DNA of 64,000 bases from Canna indica (Eukaryota; Streptophyta; Magnoliopsida; Zingiberales; Cannaceae): contig CP136890.1 of the NCBI GenBank assembly GCA_034359265.1, positions 83,601,501 through 83,665,500 on the forward strand. The letters run 5' to 3'. A model generated the notes under the pieces. That model had not been told where the DNA came from and did not search any database. It saw nothing but the letters and a program-made list of their open reading frames with translations. The position numbers were made by a program, and so were the translations under genes. Below, piece by piece: positions 11,930-22,268 of this stretch; position 1 is the first letter of the stretch; the number at the start of each line of letters is the position of its first letter.

Positions 11930-13328
11930 AGTAATTACTTGAGTATATCGAACTATGTATTTTGTCTTATTTGTGATCAATTCTTTCATTTCATAAAATT
12001 GTATCACGTGATTTGATATTTGTCTCAATTCTAGCCTCCCTTCAAGTATTTGTCAGCAGCCCCGTTAAGGTGATGACGTGCGTGATTTTTCGATATGAAT
12101 TAAAATAATATTTTTTTATTAATTAAAAAATAAAAATTCACGTTACTTTATATTTAAACAATATAAAAATAATGTTTTTTTAATATAATTACTTGAATAT
12201 CTCTTGAACTATGCATTTTGTCTCATTTGTTGACAATTTTTTTATTTTACCAAATTGTATCACGTACTTTGATATTTGTCTCAATTATATCCTCTCGTCA
12301 ATTATCTGTCGACAGCCTCGTTTACATGATGATGTCCCTGACCTCGCCCCCGACCTGGGATGTCTTCCTAGCAATGTTTCTTCTTGTTCCTCCGCCAATA
12401 GCCTTCGTTTGTAATGTGTTGTCGTTGTCGTCGTCGCGAGAGAGCTCGTGGATGAAGAAGTCCATGAAGAGCTTCTCCATGCTCACCTCTAGTGTGCTAA
12501 CGTGGCACCATGATGTAAAGACAATAATTTAAATCAAGTCTAGCGATTTCTTGTCATCTATCTTTGTCGTCTTTATTTTTTCCATGCAAATGCACGTTAC
12601 ACGCATCAATTGTGAAAACTCTCTTTTTGTTTTCAAAGAAAGGAAAAGACAAAGATAAGTCAAAGCTCATCTTTGTATACTATTGTGAGCAAATCGATCA
12701 AGAATCTGAGCACATAATCAAAGAAAAATGCCACCATCCATATCAGTTTACAACTAGACTCGGAATCCCAATCCAACTTTGTCGGATGCGTAGAACAAGA
12801 GCGCGCTAAGGGTATTTAAGGGGCGAGCAAGAGGATAATGAATGTAAAAGACGAAGGAGAGATGATGATTTGAGGCAGGGATCTCCAGACCATGAACAAT
12901 CTGGGCGACAACAACGAGTAAAAAAATAAGGAAGAGGAATCCAGAGATAGCAGTGGAGGAGATCACATGCTCGCCGCTTTGCTCCTATTCCTGCTCATGG
13001 AGATCTCTTTTATTTTTTAATCAAAATATTATTTTAAATAGAGCTGCTGACAAATAATTGACGGGAGGATAAAATTGAGACAAATGTTAAAGTACGAGAT
13101 ACAGTTTGGTAAAATGAAAAAATTGGTCACAAATGAGACAAAGTGCATAGTTCATGATATACATATCGGAAGCCATGTCATCATCTTAACGGAGGTGCTA
13201 ATAGATAATTGACGGGAGGCTAGAATTGAGAAAATGTTAAAAGTACGAGATATAATTTGGTGAAATGAAAGAATTTACCACAAATGAGACAAAGTACATA
13301 GATCAGAATATATTCAGGTAATTGCCCT
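11930..13328. mobile_element. Second foldback element with two-unit arms
   Basis: A unit of about 145 bases containing TTTGTCTCATTTGT and TTTGTCTCAATT occurs at about 11933-12080 and 12188-12335. It recurs inverted at about 13030-13175 and 13185-13325. The outer ends pair as GTAATTACTTGAGTATAT and, inverted, GCAATTACCTGAATATAT. The 12340-13020 centre is GC-richer and not repeated. The architecture (two diverged units per arm, unique centre) mirrors the element at 1-1115, although the sequences differ. The right end abuts the 3' end of the LINE beginning near 13330. Confidence 0.7.
12754..12966 (-). other. Open frame with secretory-signal-like segment inside the foldback centre
   Basis: A 70-residue open frame begins with a strongly hydrophobic stretch (GFLFLIFLLVVVAQIVHG) followed by a polar region, which resembles a signal peptide with a cleavage-like site. 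A separate short Met start just upstream is out of frame. I recognise no family. It may be a captured host gene fragment or chance. Confidence 0.25.
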
Positions 13329-13539
13329 ATATTTTTTTTAGAAAATAGTATTTGTATTTATCATAAGAAGTGAGAAATACAAGTAAGGAGGAGAGGACCA
13401 TGAAAGAATGTACAACGAAAGAGAAGTTACACAAACATGGGAACAACTCTCAGAGTGAGTTGCAAAACTTAAACAAAGTCATTCCTTCAATGGCAACTTT
13501 CGTAAAAAAAAACCTCGAATTGTTGTTGAAGCAATGATT

Positions 13540-14060
13540 GTTACGCTTCTGTCAAATTTTCTAATGCCAAATCATGACGACGTAATAATTAGTCTGTCAA
13601 AATTATTGCCCCACGACTGAGTTTCCCACGGACGGAAGCATAGAGGCAGTGACGACAATCACAACACGTGATAGAAGTCTAACATGAGCAGTCATCCTTG
13701 TCTTGTGTAGATGCAATTATAGAAGAGATATTCATGTGACTCAGCTACCATGGAGCAAAGTGGGCATATGGGATCTACTGACATGTTACAAGCAAACAAG
13801 CAATCTCTGATAGGAAGTCGACGTCGATTTGCTAACCAAGTTGTAATGGATTCTAACACAGGGCACTTTGAATTCCAAATATACTTGGCAGAAGGATCAA
13901 TGCTACCTCGGTAGGTGAGTAAGTTGTAGAAGGAACAGGTAGAGAAATGTCCAGGTTGTAGAAGGAACCAGTGTCGTGATGAGCTCTACCCAGATCGTGC
14001 TATGCTTTTGTGTCAACTTCCAAAGCCAATAACCCAATCTTGCCAAGCTTTGACTAGGGA
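13540..14060 (-). pseudogene. LINE ORF2 fragment: zinc-finger RVT tail
   Basis: Reading the minus strand gives WNSKCPV...TTWLANRRRLPIRD, then CPLC and SHEYLFYNC. This matches the Cys/His tail found C-terminal to plant LINE reverse transcriptases. It is interrupted by stops. Confidence 0.65.
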
Positions 14061-14064
14061 TATT

Positions 14065-14893
14065 AAGTATGTCGACCGACCATCAGTCGAAGCTCAATCG
14101 GCGGGCCCAACAGTTCTTTTCATAGTTGTTACAAATTATTGGACCCAAATGATATGGTGTTATCTGGCTATATAACACCCTTCTAAGCCTTTCTATGATG
14201 TTGTTGAACACCTTGAGACATCTTATGACACCCACAAACTTTCATTGAGTCATTTCTTTGCTAAAACCCTAGTTTGAGCCTAGAAATCTTGATTTTGATT
14301 TTGAGTTTGTTTTGATTCATCTTCAAGTCATCAATATGAGCTAGGACATCTTGTTTGAGAGCTAAGTTTGTATTATTTATTAATTTTTCTCATTTACTTG
14401 TGTATTTTGTGATTTATTATTGTATTTCAAGTGTTTATGATTGATCTAGTGCGTTAGGTCAAGTGTATAGTGCATGGTAGCCTTGGTGTAGAGGCATAAA
14501 TCCATCGGTGTAAATTAAGTTTGCTAAGGTTAGTTGTGTACATAGTCCTTAGGAGAAAATGTGTTGGAGGTACTCTCGGTGTGCGAGAGTAATCCTCGGG
14601 TGTAAAGATAGGAGTCTTAGCTTGTAAATCCTTTTGTATGATAACTTAAACTAGTGATTGGAATTCTAAGCTGGGTGCTTAGGTAGTGAAGTAGGCGGTG
14701 TAGTCAAACCACTATAAATAATTATGTTATTAGCATTGGCTTTTGTTTCTATACTTGCTTATTCGCTTTCGCATTTGTTATATTAAATCGTGTTTGGCCT
14801 AAGATTTCAAGAAATCGATTAAAACTGAAATTAGATTAAGATTAATAAAACATATTATTCACCCTCTCTCTAGTGTAGATCATTCGCCCAACA
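14065..14893 (+). mobile_element. LTR-derived segment (probable Ty1-copia type), truncated
   Basis: The segment contains GGGTGCTTAGGTAGTGAAGTAGGC, a GTCAAACCACTATAAAT motif and a TATTCACCCTCTCTCTAGTG run before ending CAACA at 14893. The same series appears in the segment at 15845-17302, so both belong to one LTR family. This C-rich run before a CA end is typical of plant copia LTRs as I remember them. No 5-bp target duplication or TG start could be fixed, so the 5' part is probably lost. Confidence 0.55.
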
Positions 14894-15840
14894 TCGACCA
14901 CCAAGTTGAAAATGAGGGGGGAGAGTGGATTACCCTACCAAACTCCTCTTCTATGTAAGAAAGGCGCTCCCAGCCTCCCGCTGTCCCATTAATGAGGATG
15001 GATGAGACAAACAAATTTACCAAGTGATTGACCCAAGTAATGCATCTTGGAGGAAAGCCCTAGTTGTAAGCAGATCCGAGATGAAAGCCAATTCACCTAG
15101 TCGAAAACTTTTTCAAAGTCAACCTTAAATCATGCAAATGTCATCATTGTAATGCTTGCAAGCCCAGATGGTCTCACTCACAGTCATATAACAGTCCAAG
15201 CTACCTCTCCTAGATATAAACACACATTGGGTTTTGTCAACAAGGTTGGGCATAAATGGACAAGCACGTTTGCGAATAGTTTAAAGAAAAGTTTGATAAT
15301 ATTATTTCCAGGCTAATCGATCTGAAGTCACCAAAGCAATTGGCGCCTTCCTTCTTGGGAATGAAAGTGATGAAGGCTTTATTGATGTGTTGCATTTCTG
15401 ACAGATTTGCTTGAAGAACATTGAGAACCTCCTCTACAGTGAAAGGGGAGTCAAATTATAACAAAGCTGGAAGATCAATATGAAGATATTTAGTATGATA
15501 TAATTCTTCCTAGCGTATATTAAGCAAGGGATCGATATTTTTCCCCAAAAGCTGAATGTAGTAGCTCCTGAATGCGTCTGAAACTTGTTGGGGCTCCGTT
15601 AGAGTCCCGTGAGGGACATTGATGCTTGAAATCCAATTATGACACTATCGTAGTGTAGCACATAGATGAAAGTAGCACATATTATAGTCACCTTCTTTGA
15701 TCCATCTTTTTTCGCTCTTTGTCGCCAGTATAGGTTTTCCATATGATAAAGTATGTCGAGCTCCTCCTTGATACTCTTGAACTGTTCCATCTCAGGTGAC
15801 AACAAGGAATCTGTTAGCTGAAGGGTTCTTCCTTCATGCT
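14894..15840 (-). pseudogene. LINE ORF2 fragment: RT N-terminal and fingers region
   Basis: The minus strand reads MRKIKHEGRTLQ..., YHMENLYWRQRAKKDG, then SPFTVEEVLNVLQ, AFITFIPKKEG, DFRSISL and a degraded SPPSFSTW equivalent of the SPLIFNL motif. These align by eye with the intact LINE at 37397-41029. Frameshifts and stops are present. Confidence 0.7.
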
Positions 15841-15844
15841 TTAT

Positions 15845-17302
15845 TTTCCTCATGATTATTTTGATGATAACAAACTCATTTAACAAGTGTTTAAGTATGA
15901 AAATTGTAGGATTGATGAAAGATTCGTCAAGTCTATCGTATCTCGATCAATCCTCAAAACAGGTTAAAGTGTGCATCAAAAACATGTTGGGAAGCATGGA
16001 GAATTCTTCAAAGATGAAGCACGTTGAAGAATGAAGCCGAAATCGAGCGCGAAATGAAAATTCCAAGCTAGAAATTTTTCAGCTCTGTGTTGGTCGATCG
16101 GTCGGTCGACCGAATGGTGTTTTAGCAGTGGCAGCAACCATGTCGGTCGACCAATCGGTCGACTGAATGTTGCCAAAATATGGCCGAGAGTTCGTCGGTC
16201 GACCGAATTGGTCAACCGGATGATAGAGCGCGAGAGACTCATTGAGTTGGTCGATCAATTGGTCGACCGCGCCAATTCTCGCGACAATCGGTCGATCGAT
16301 TGGCGTATAAGGCTGGCTTCGATCGATCGACTGGTCGATCGACTTTGAAGTAGACGGTTTTCCGTCGAGCGATCGACCCGTCGATCGATCGATCACAGGG
16401 AAATCGTTACAGTGAGCCAGCGGTCGAATGGCCGGTCAATCGATGCTTCGATCGGACCATCGATCGGGCATTTGTAACGGTCGAAAATAATCTCGTTGAC
16501 GCCCTGCTTCAGCCGAATCTATATATACTCCCTTCTAACTTTGTTTTAAAACTTCTCTCTCTGATTTTTGGTGAAAAGAAATCTTCAAAGAGTGATTCAT
16601 TAGGCATTCCTTAATCTTCAAAGAGTTAAATTTTTTTATACTTCCACTTGATCCCAGCTGCCGAAGGTGTTTTATTTCAAAGGGTGGATCAAGCTGGTTA
16701 GGCGCAAGAAGAAGAGGCTCCCAAGTGTAATAAGATTTTATTCTCTTCTTGTAATAGTTTGTTTTTAGTTAATTTGTTTTTAAACACTTGTATTTGATTT
16801 GTTGAAAGACCTAGGGTGTTTGGTCTTGAGTGTAGTTGTGTGTAGAAGTGGTTTTCTTGTTGTGAAGGAGTAAAGCCACTTGTGTAAACTTAGTTTAGCT
16901 AGGATTAGTTAAGTTATCCCTTAGGGTTGAGGTGGAAGAGTGCTCATAACAAGAAGGCGGAGACTTTCAGGTGTGGAAGTGTCTTAGGTCGAGAGTGCGA
17001 CTCTTCGAGTCAAAGTCCTCGTTGTAAGGGAGACTCAATTTAATCTAGTAAACTTGGTTTGGAAATCATAAGCGGGGTGCTTAGGTAGTGGAGTAGGCAT
17101 TGGGGCCGAACCACGATAAATCCTTGAGTTTGCTTGCTATCTTGCTTGTTTGTTAAATTGTTTCATCATTCATCGATTTAGCATATAGTAGCCAAATTAC
17201 AAATTATCTAAATAATTCAAGAATCAATTAAAATTGAATTAGGCAAATATTATTAGAAAACACAATATTCACCCTTCCTCTAGTGTACCGTTTTACTCAA
17301 CA
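15845..17302 (+). mobile_element. LTR-derived insertion with dense GTCGAC/CGATCG palindromes
   Basis: Inserted within the LINE linker region. The 5' edge reads TGATTATTTTGATGATAACAAA, a common plant LTR start. A stretch at 16088-16480 is packed with GGTCGACC- and TCGATCGA-type palindromes. The 3' part carries GGGTGCTTAGGTAGTGGAGTAGGC, GCCGAACCACGATAAAT and ATTCACCCTTCCTCTAGTG and ends CAACA at 17302. No internal retrotransposon genes are present, so it is most likely a solo LTR. The target duplication is not clear. Confidence 0.6.
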
Positions 17303-17374
17303 GAATTGTCATCATCTTTGCTTGCAAATGTATGTACCTGATCCTCAAGACATTTTTGTTATTCTGTCCAACCT

Positions 17375-17884
17375 TTATTTTTCAACTGATTCTATCTTTT
17401 GATGATAGGATGAAGTTGTTTCCAAGCAGAGACCAATATCTTGAAGTCCCGGAAGTAGACCTTTGTTAATGATATTGGCAAAGTTCTGCAATGCAAACCA
17501 GCTGGCTTCCAATCTAAACGATCGCGAGAATGAAGAATCAATGTCAAGATTCTTGAGCACCAAAGGATTATGGTTGACAATCTCCTTGAGCCACCTATTA
17601 GTTGGATCTTTGGCAGGATGTCGGTCGTAGACACCGACGACCCAAACACGAGTATTTGACTTGAGGTGTAGTAAGTGCATTTGAATAGAGAAATTACTTG
17701 TATTGACCGAGAGGCAACTCCAAAATGCTAGGTTCCAAACGGCAAGGATACCTCCAAACAACCCAATTGAATTGATGGTGCAATAGTGTGCATTTGTCGT
17801 GCAACGAAAACTAGAAATCTGTTTGACGATCCTATTTGAAAGTTGATCCAACTTTATTTCAGAAAGTAGCAATTTTAAAGTCAT
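17375..17884 (-). pseudogene. LINE ORF2 fragment: endonuclease domain
   Basis: An open frame of 169 residues includes GLFGGILAVWN (compare GLAGGILLIWD in the intact LINE), VWVVGVYDRHP, and a linker FRLEASWFALQNF (compare CRLECLWLDKVGF). The N-terminal part and the GDFN and SDH motifs are degraded. It is interrupted downstream by the LTR segment at 15845-17302. Confidence 0.7.
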
Positions 17885-17999
17885 AAATAACTTGCTTCAC
17901 CTAACAATTATAAGGAAACAAGTAAACAACTATGCAAAAGGCGTCCAAAGCACAAAAAGTTGCAAGGCAGGATCAAGCTTCAGTGGCAACAACTGCCCT

Positions 18000-19041
18000 G
18001 ACAATCTCTAGGGATCCACCCACACAATTGAAACTCAAGTCTCTAGTGCACTGAACATCTGCATTTAGCTAAGTAGCCATGCCAAATTCTGAGGAACCCA
18101 TCTGAGTTGGGGGGTTTTGGATGTCGGCGCTGGGAAGAGAAAGTCCATCATCAATGGCAACCTTGCGGACCTCAGCTCTTTTACAAACACTCAATTGGGA
18201 TTTGGAAAGTAAATGAGAGCTACGATGAATAAGGGTGGCCCCAATCGCAGCAATAGATTTCTTGGACTGACCGTGTCATGGAGGCTGAAGTAAATCATGG
18301 CTAGGAGAGCTCGACCCAGACAATAGTGGCCCAACAAGGGCCAATCGAGCTCCCAACTGTGGGGGACTAAACAGGAGCAAGCTGCATATCAAGCTATTTG
18401 AAATCCTCAGCTGGTACACGAGGTCCATCAAGAGTTGAGGCCCACTCACAAGAGGGCCCTGACCTAACAATGAGGCTCGAAAGCAACGGTCGGAGATTCA
18501 ATCTGAAGTAGGTGCGAAAGAGACAACCCGACTTGGTAAGATGAGAGACACATGCCCGCAAGGAAAGCACCAAACCATGTAAGGCCCACGACAGAGAATA
18601 GAAGGAGCCAAGCTATCATGGGATGGAGACGACAAAAGAGTTGCCGAAGGCAGCTCCTTTGTGGGAGACAATAGAGGAAGTGGCTTTGTGCTTGCACATG
18701 AACATAGAAGCATGAAAGAGGAAACATCACGATTGTACAAGCTTAAAGAGCAAACAACCCAGGTTGCCAAAACGAAGAAACACCTGTTGTTAGAGGTCGT
18801 CGAAGGCAATCGGGGGCAGGTGGATCCTAAGCTCGCTAGGAGAAGGACGCAAATAACTGCCTGACAACACGAAAGTGGCAAGGGAGCATGCATGCACCGG
18901 TGACACTCTTGACAAGCTTCCAAAAAGATGCAAAATGTGTTGTTGCGTAGGCGAGAGATGCAGACCGAGCTGAGAGTTGCCAAAGAGAGAGAAGAACGTG
19001 ATCTGTTAGTATTTGAAAACACTTCAGTGGAATCCAACGAA
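18000..19041 (-). pseudogene. Probable LINE ORF1 remnant, 3' portion
   Basis: The minus strand lies directly upstream of the LINE endonuclease and has long but frameshifted open stretches, rich in S, P and L. A knuckle-like Cys/His pattern is not certain. Assignment to ORF1 rests mainly on position and on continuity with 25283-25960 across the CACTA insertion. Confidence 0.45.
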
Positions 19042-19049
19042 CACTACTA

Positions 19050-19400
19050 GAAAAATGGGCACCAGCAACGGCTGATGCCGTTGCTGAGCCGTTGCTGAAG
19101 AGCATCAGCAACGGCCGAAGTCGTTGCAATGGAGCCGTGGCAGAAAATCGCGTTGCTGATAACTTAGCAACGGATCAGCAACGGCCGCTCGGGCCGTTGC
19201 TAAAAATATTATCAACAACGGTTTTGCCACGGACCCGGAGCCGTTGCGGATAACATTAATAGCAACGGCCGGTGAGCCCATAGCAACGCCGTTAGTGAAA
19301 GCCCGTCGCTAAGCCGTTGCCGTAGGTCATCAGCAACGGCTTTCGATACACTTTTAGCAACGGCTTTCCCACGGACGGCCGTGGGAAAGCCGTTGCTGAT
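19050..19400. repeat. Left subterminal repeats of the CACTA element
   Basis: Dense copies of AGCAACGG and its inverse CCGTTGCT, in both orientations, with a hairpin-forming GGACGGCCGTGGGAAAGCC near 19374. Such subterminal arrays are the known binding sites for CACTA transposase proteins. Confidence 0.8.
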
Positions 19401-21310
19401 TATGTGAACCTGGTAATGAAAAAATTTAAAATTTAAAATTTTCATTGATACATTGATACATTCTGATACATAACTCACACACCCATACACTCATACACAC
19501 ATTCATTCACATCACAAATACACCAAGATATACATCAAAACAATTATATTTATATTGATAATTATCCACAATAGTATAAAAACTATTCAAATGCAAAATT
19601 GAAGTATCAATATCCAAACAAAATAAATTAAACAAGTCCAATATCTCAGTACCAAAGTCAATATAAAAAAAATCTCACGATGACGATGGAGGATGGTCTG
19701 GATCATATGGTGGGGTCAGGAGTGCTTGAGTGTACACCGGCGTGGACTGACTCGAGGACGATGGATTAGATGATGCCGAAGAGATGCCTACTTCGGGATG
19801 ACCTGACATGTTGCGTAGCATAGCTTGCATATCCGCCATCATCTGACTCTGGCGCTCCATTATCTCAGTCTGATGCGCGACCGTGTCCTCTAGAGTCCTT
19901 ATTCTGCTACTATGATCATAACTGGATCTAGAGGTGGACGACCGCTCACCAGCGACCGGAGGGGTCGGTGCCCCAAGTGGCCCTAGTACGGCTCGCGCAT
20001 GACCACTATCTGCAAAGCCATATACGCGGCCATGGTCCCAGCCACCTGCGGCCTCGACCCACGTCGCTGCATCAAAGTCCTCAGGGGTGCCCCCGCGCTG
20101 CACCACCGTCTGGCTGTAGGTCTCCTACTCGAGTTTGATTTTTTGTTTAATATTTATCATAAAACTTAAATTATAAATATATAATGAATAATTTAAACAA
20201 ATATATAGTTACCATAATGTATGCAGCGCGGTTGTCGATGTACTCCCCCGTCCTATATGCTCGACGGTAAGTCCGCTCAAACACCGCCATCGGGGAGGGT
20301 CGCTGGACAGTCCCGTCATCCGACACCGTCGTCATCAGCAACGGCTTTCGATACACTTTTAGCAACGGCTTTCCCACGGACGGCCGTGGAAAAGCCGTTG
20401 CTGATTATGTGAACCTGGTAACGAAAAAATTTAAAATTTAAAATTTTCATTGATACATTGATACATTCTGATACATAACTCACACACCCATACACTCATA
20501 CACACATTCATTCACATCACAAATACACCAAGATATACATCAAAACAATTATATTTATATTGATAATTATCCACAATAGTATAAAAACTATTCAAATGCA
20601 AAATTGAAGTATCAATATCCAAACAAAATAAATTAAACAAGTCCAATATCTCAGTACCAAAGTCAATATAAAAAAAATCTCGCGATGACGATGGAGGATG
20701 GTCTGGATCATATGGTGGGGTCAGGAGTGCTTGAGTGTACACCGGCGTGGACTGACTCGAGGAAGATGGATTAGATGATGCCGAAGAGATGCCTGCTTCG
20801 GGATGACCTAACATGTTGCGTAGCATAGCTTGTATATCCGTCATCATCTGACTCTGGCGCTCCATTATCTCAGTCTGATGCGCGACCGTGTCCTCTAGAG
20901 TCCTTATTCTGCTACTATGATCATAACTGGATCTAGAGGTGGACGGCCGCTCACCAGCGACCGGAGGGGTCGGTGCCCCAAGTGGCCCTAGTAAGGCTCG
21001 CGCATGACCACTATCTGCAAAGCCATATACGCGGCCATGGTCCCAGCCACCTGCGGCCTCGACCCACGTTGCTGCGTCAAAGTCCTCAGGGGTGCCCCCG
21101 CGCTGCACCACCGTCTGGCTGTAGGTCTCCTACTCGAGTTTGATTTTTTGTTTAATATTTATCATAAAACTTAAATTATAAATATATAATGAATAATTTA
21201 AACAAATATATAGTTACCATAATGTATGCAGCGCGGTTGTCGATGTACTCCCCCGTCATCCGCCATCGGGGAGGGTCGCTGGACAATCCCGTCATCCGAC
21301 ACCGTCGTCT
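19331..21310. repeat. About 1-kb direct duplication inside the CACTA element
   Basis: Copy 1 runs from 19331 to about 20335 and copy 2 from 20336 to about 21310. Both begin CAGCAACGGCTTTCGATACAC and include the same hairpin, the same GATACATTGATACATTC repeats and the same coding exon. Copy 2 lacks about 30 bases near 21256 (after ACTCCCCCGTC) that copy 1 has near 20250-20282. The start-to-start distance is 1,005 bases. The junction carries subterminal repeat sequence into the middle of the element. Confidence 0.9.
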
Positions 21311-22202
21311 ACATTTACAAAACAAATACATTAATTAGTACACATAGTAACAAATCAAAAATATATAATTAAAAGATATACTTACCATACGGTTCGCGTG
21401 CACTGCAAATGCAACAGAGCCGCCGGTGTGACGCGCTGCTCACCCCGACATGCGATGTCTAGCCGCATTCCGAGAAACCTCCTGCCATCGATCCGTCGAC
21501 CATATTCCCACGAGCTGGTCCCATATATCCGGAGTAATCCAACCGGGGCCGTATCCCCGAGTCTCCGCGATGTTAGTGGTCCCAGCTCGGGCCATCGCCT
21601 GGGACCGAGCCTGCCCCAGCTGCCCGTTGTACCTTGCCCGGGAAATAGCCTCCCAGGCAGCGTAAATGAAGGGCCTCTGGTCCTCGGCCCATGTATAGCG
21701 AGCATGCAAAATAATAATATCAGTACCAATATTAATATATCATCATGCATGTAAAAAACATAATAATACGTGCCTCAAACTCGCGCCATAACATGTCGAC
21801 GTGCTCGCTAGGCACGTGAGACCACGTAGGCCATGCCCCGTGCATTTATCGTCGAATAATAGAAGAAATTCTCCTCGGCACTTCTTCTTGCTCGAACCTG
21901 CACAACAAAAATAAATTTTAATATTATATTATGATATAATGAATTTGTAATGATTCATAATTCATGATATATTACCGCTCCCCAATCACGCTAATAAATC
22001 TACGTGACTCTGTGGCTGGTGGAGGCTGCCACCTGTTCGGCCCGCGTGGCCGCCTGCGTTTGGATGTACTAGCCTCGGCAGTATCATCGGCATGAGGATC
22101 AGCAACAGGAGGATCAGCAGCATAAGTAAGTGTAGGAGTCTCACCGATCGAAGACTCCGAAGCTCTCCTGCGACGATAACCACGACCAGACATATCTGTC
22201 AA
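19675..22202 (-). pseudogene. Second CACTA protein (plant En/Spm transposase_24-like), broken
   Basis: The N-terminal exon begins at 22202 (MTDMSGRGYRRRR). The exon near 21900-21440 contains HGAWPTWSHVPSEHVDML and RYTWAEDQRPFIYAAWEA, resembling the plant Ptta/En/Spm transposase domain. Last come the exons MAVFERTYRRAYRTGEYIDNRA (20377-20220) and GGTPEDFDAATWVEAAGG. The last exon is present twice (19675-20106 and 20512-21111) because of the 1-kb duplication. An in-frame TAA at 21846-21848 lies just before MHGAWP. The C-terminus has a coiled-coil-like RTLEDTVAHQTEIMERQSQ. Exon joins between 21440 and 20377 are not fully resolved. Confidence 0.75.
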
Positions 22203-22268
22203 ATAGACATATAATCAGATTATTGTATAAATAGTAGAGATATATTTAATAAAATATATACTTTACAA

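Noticed and set aside
15976..16396. Open frames rich in RSID/RPT repeats
   Set aside because: Produced by translating the GTCGAC/CGATCG palindrome array of the LTR segment.
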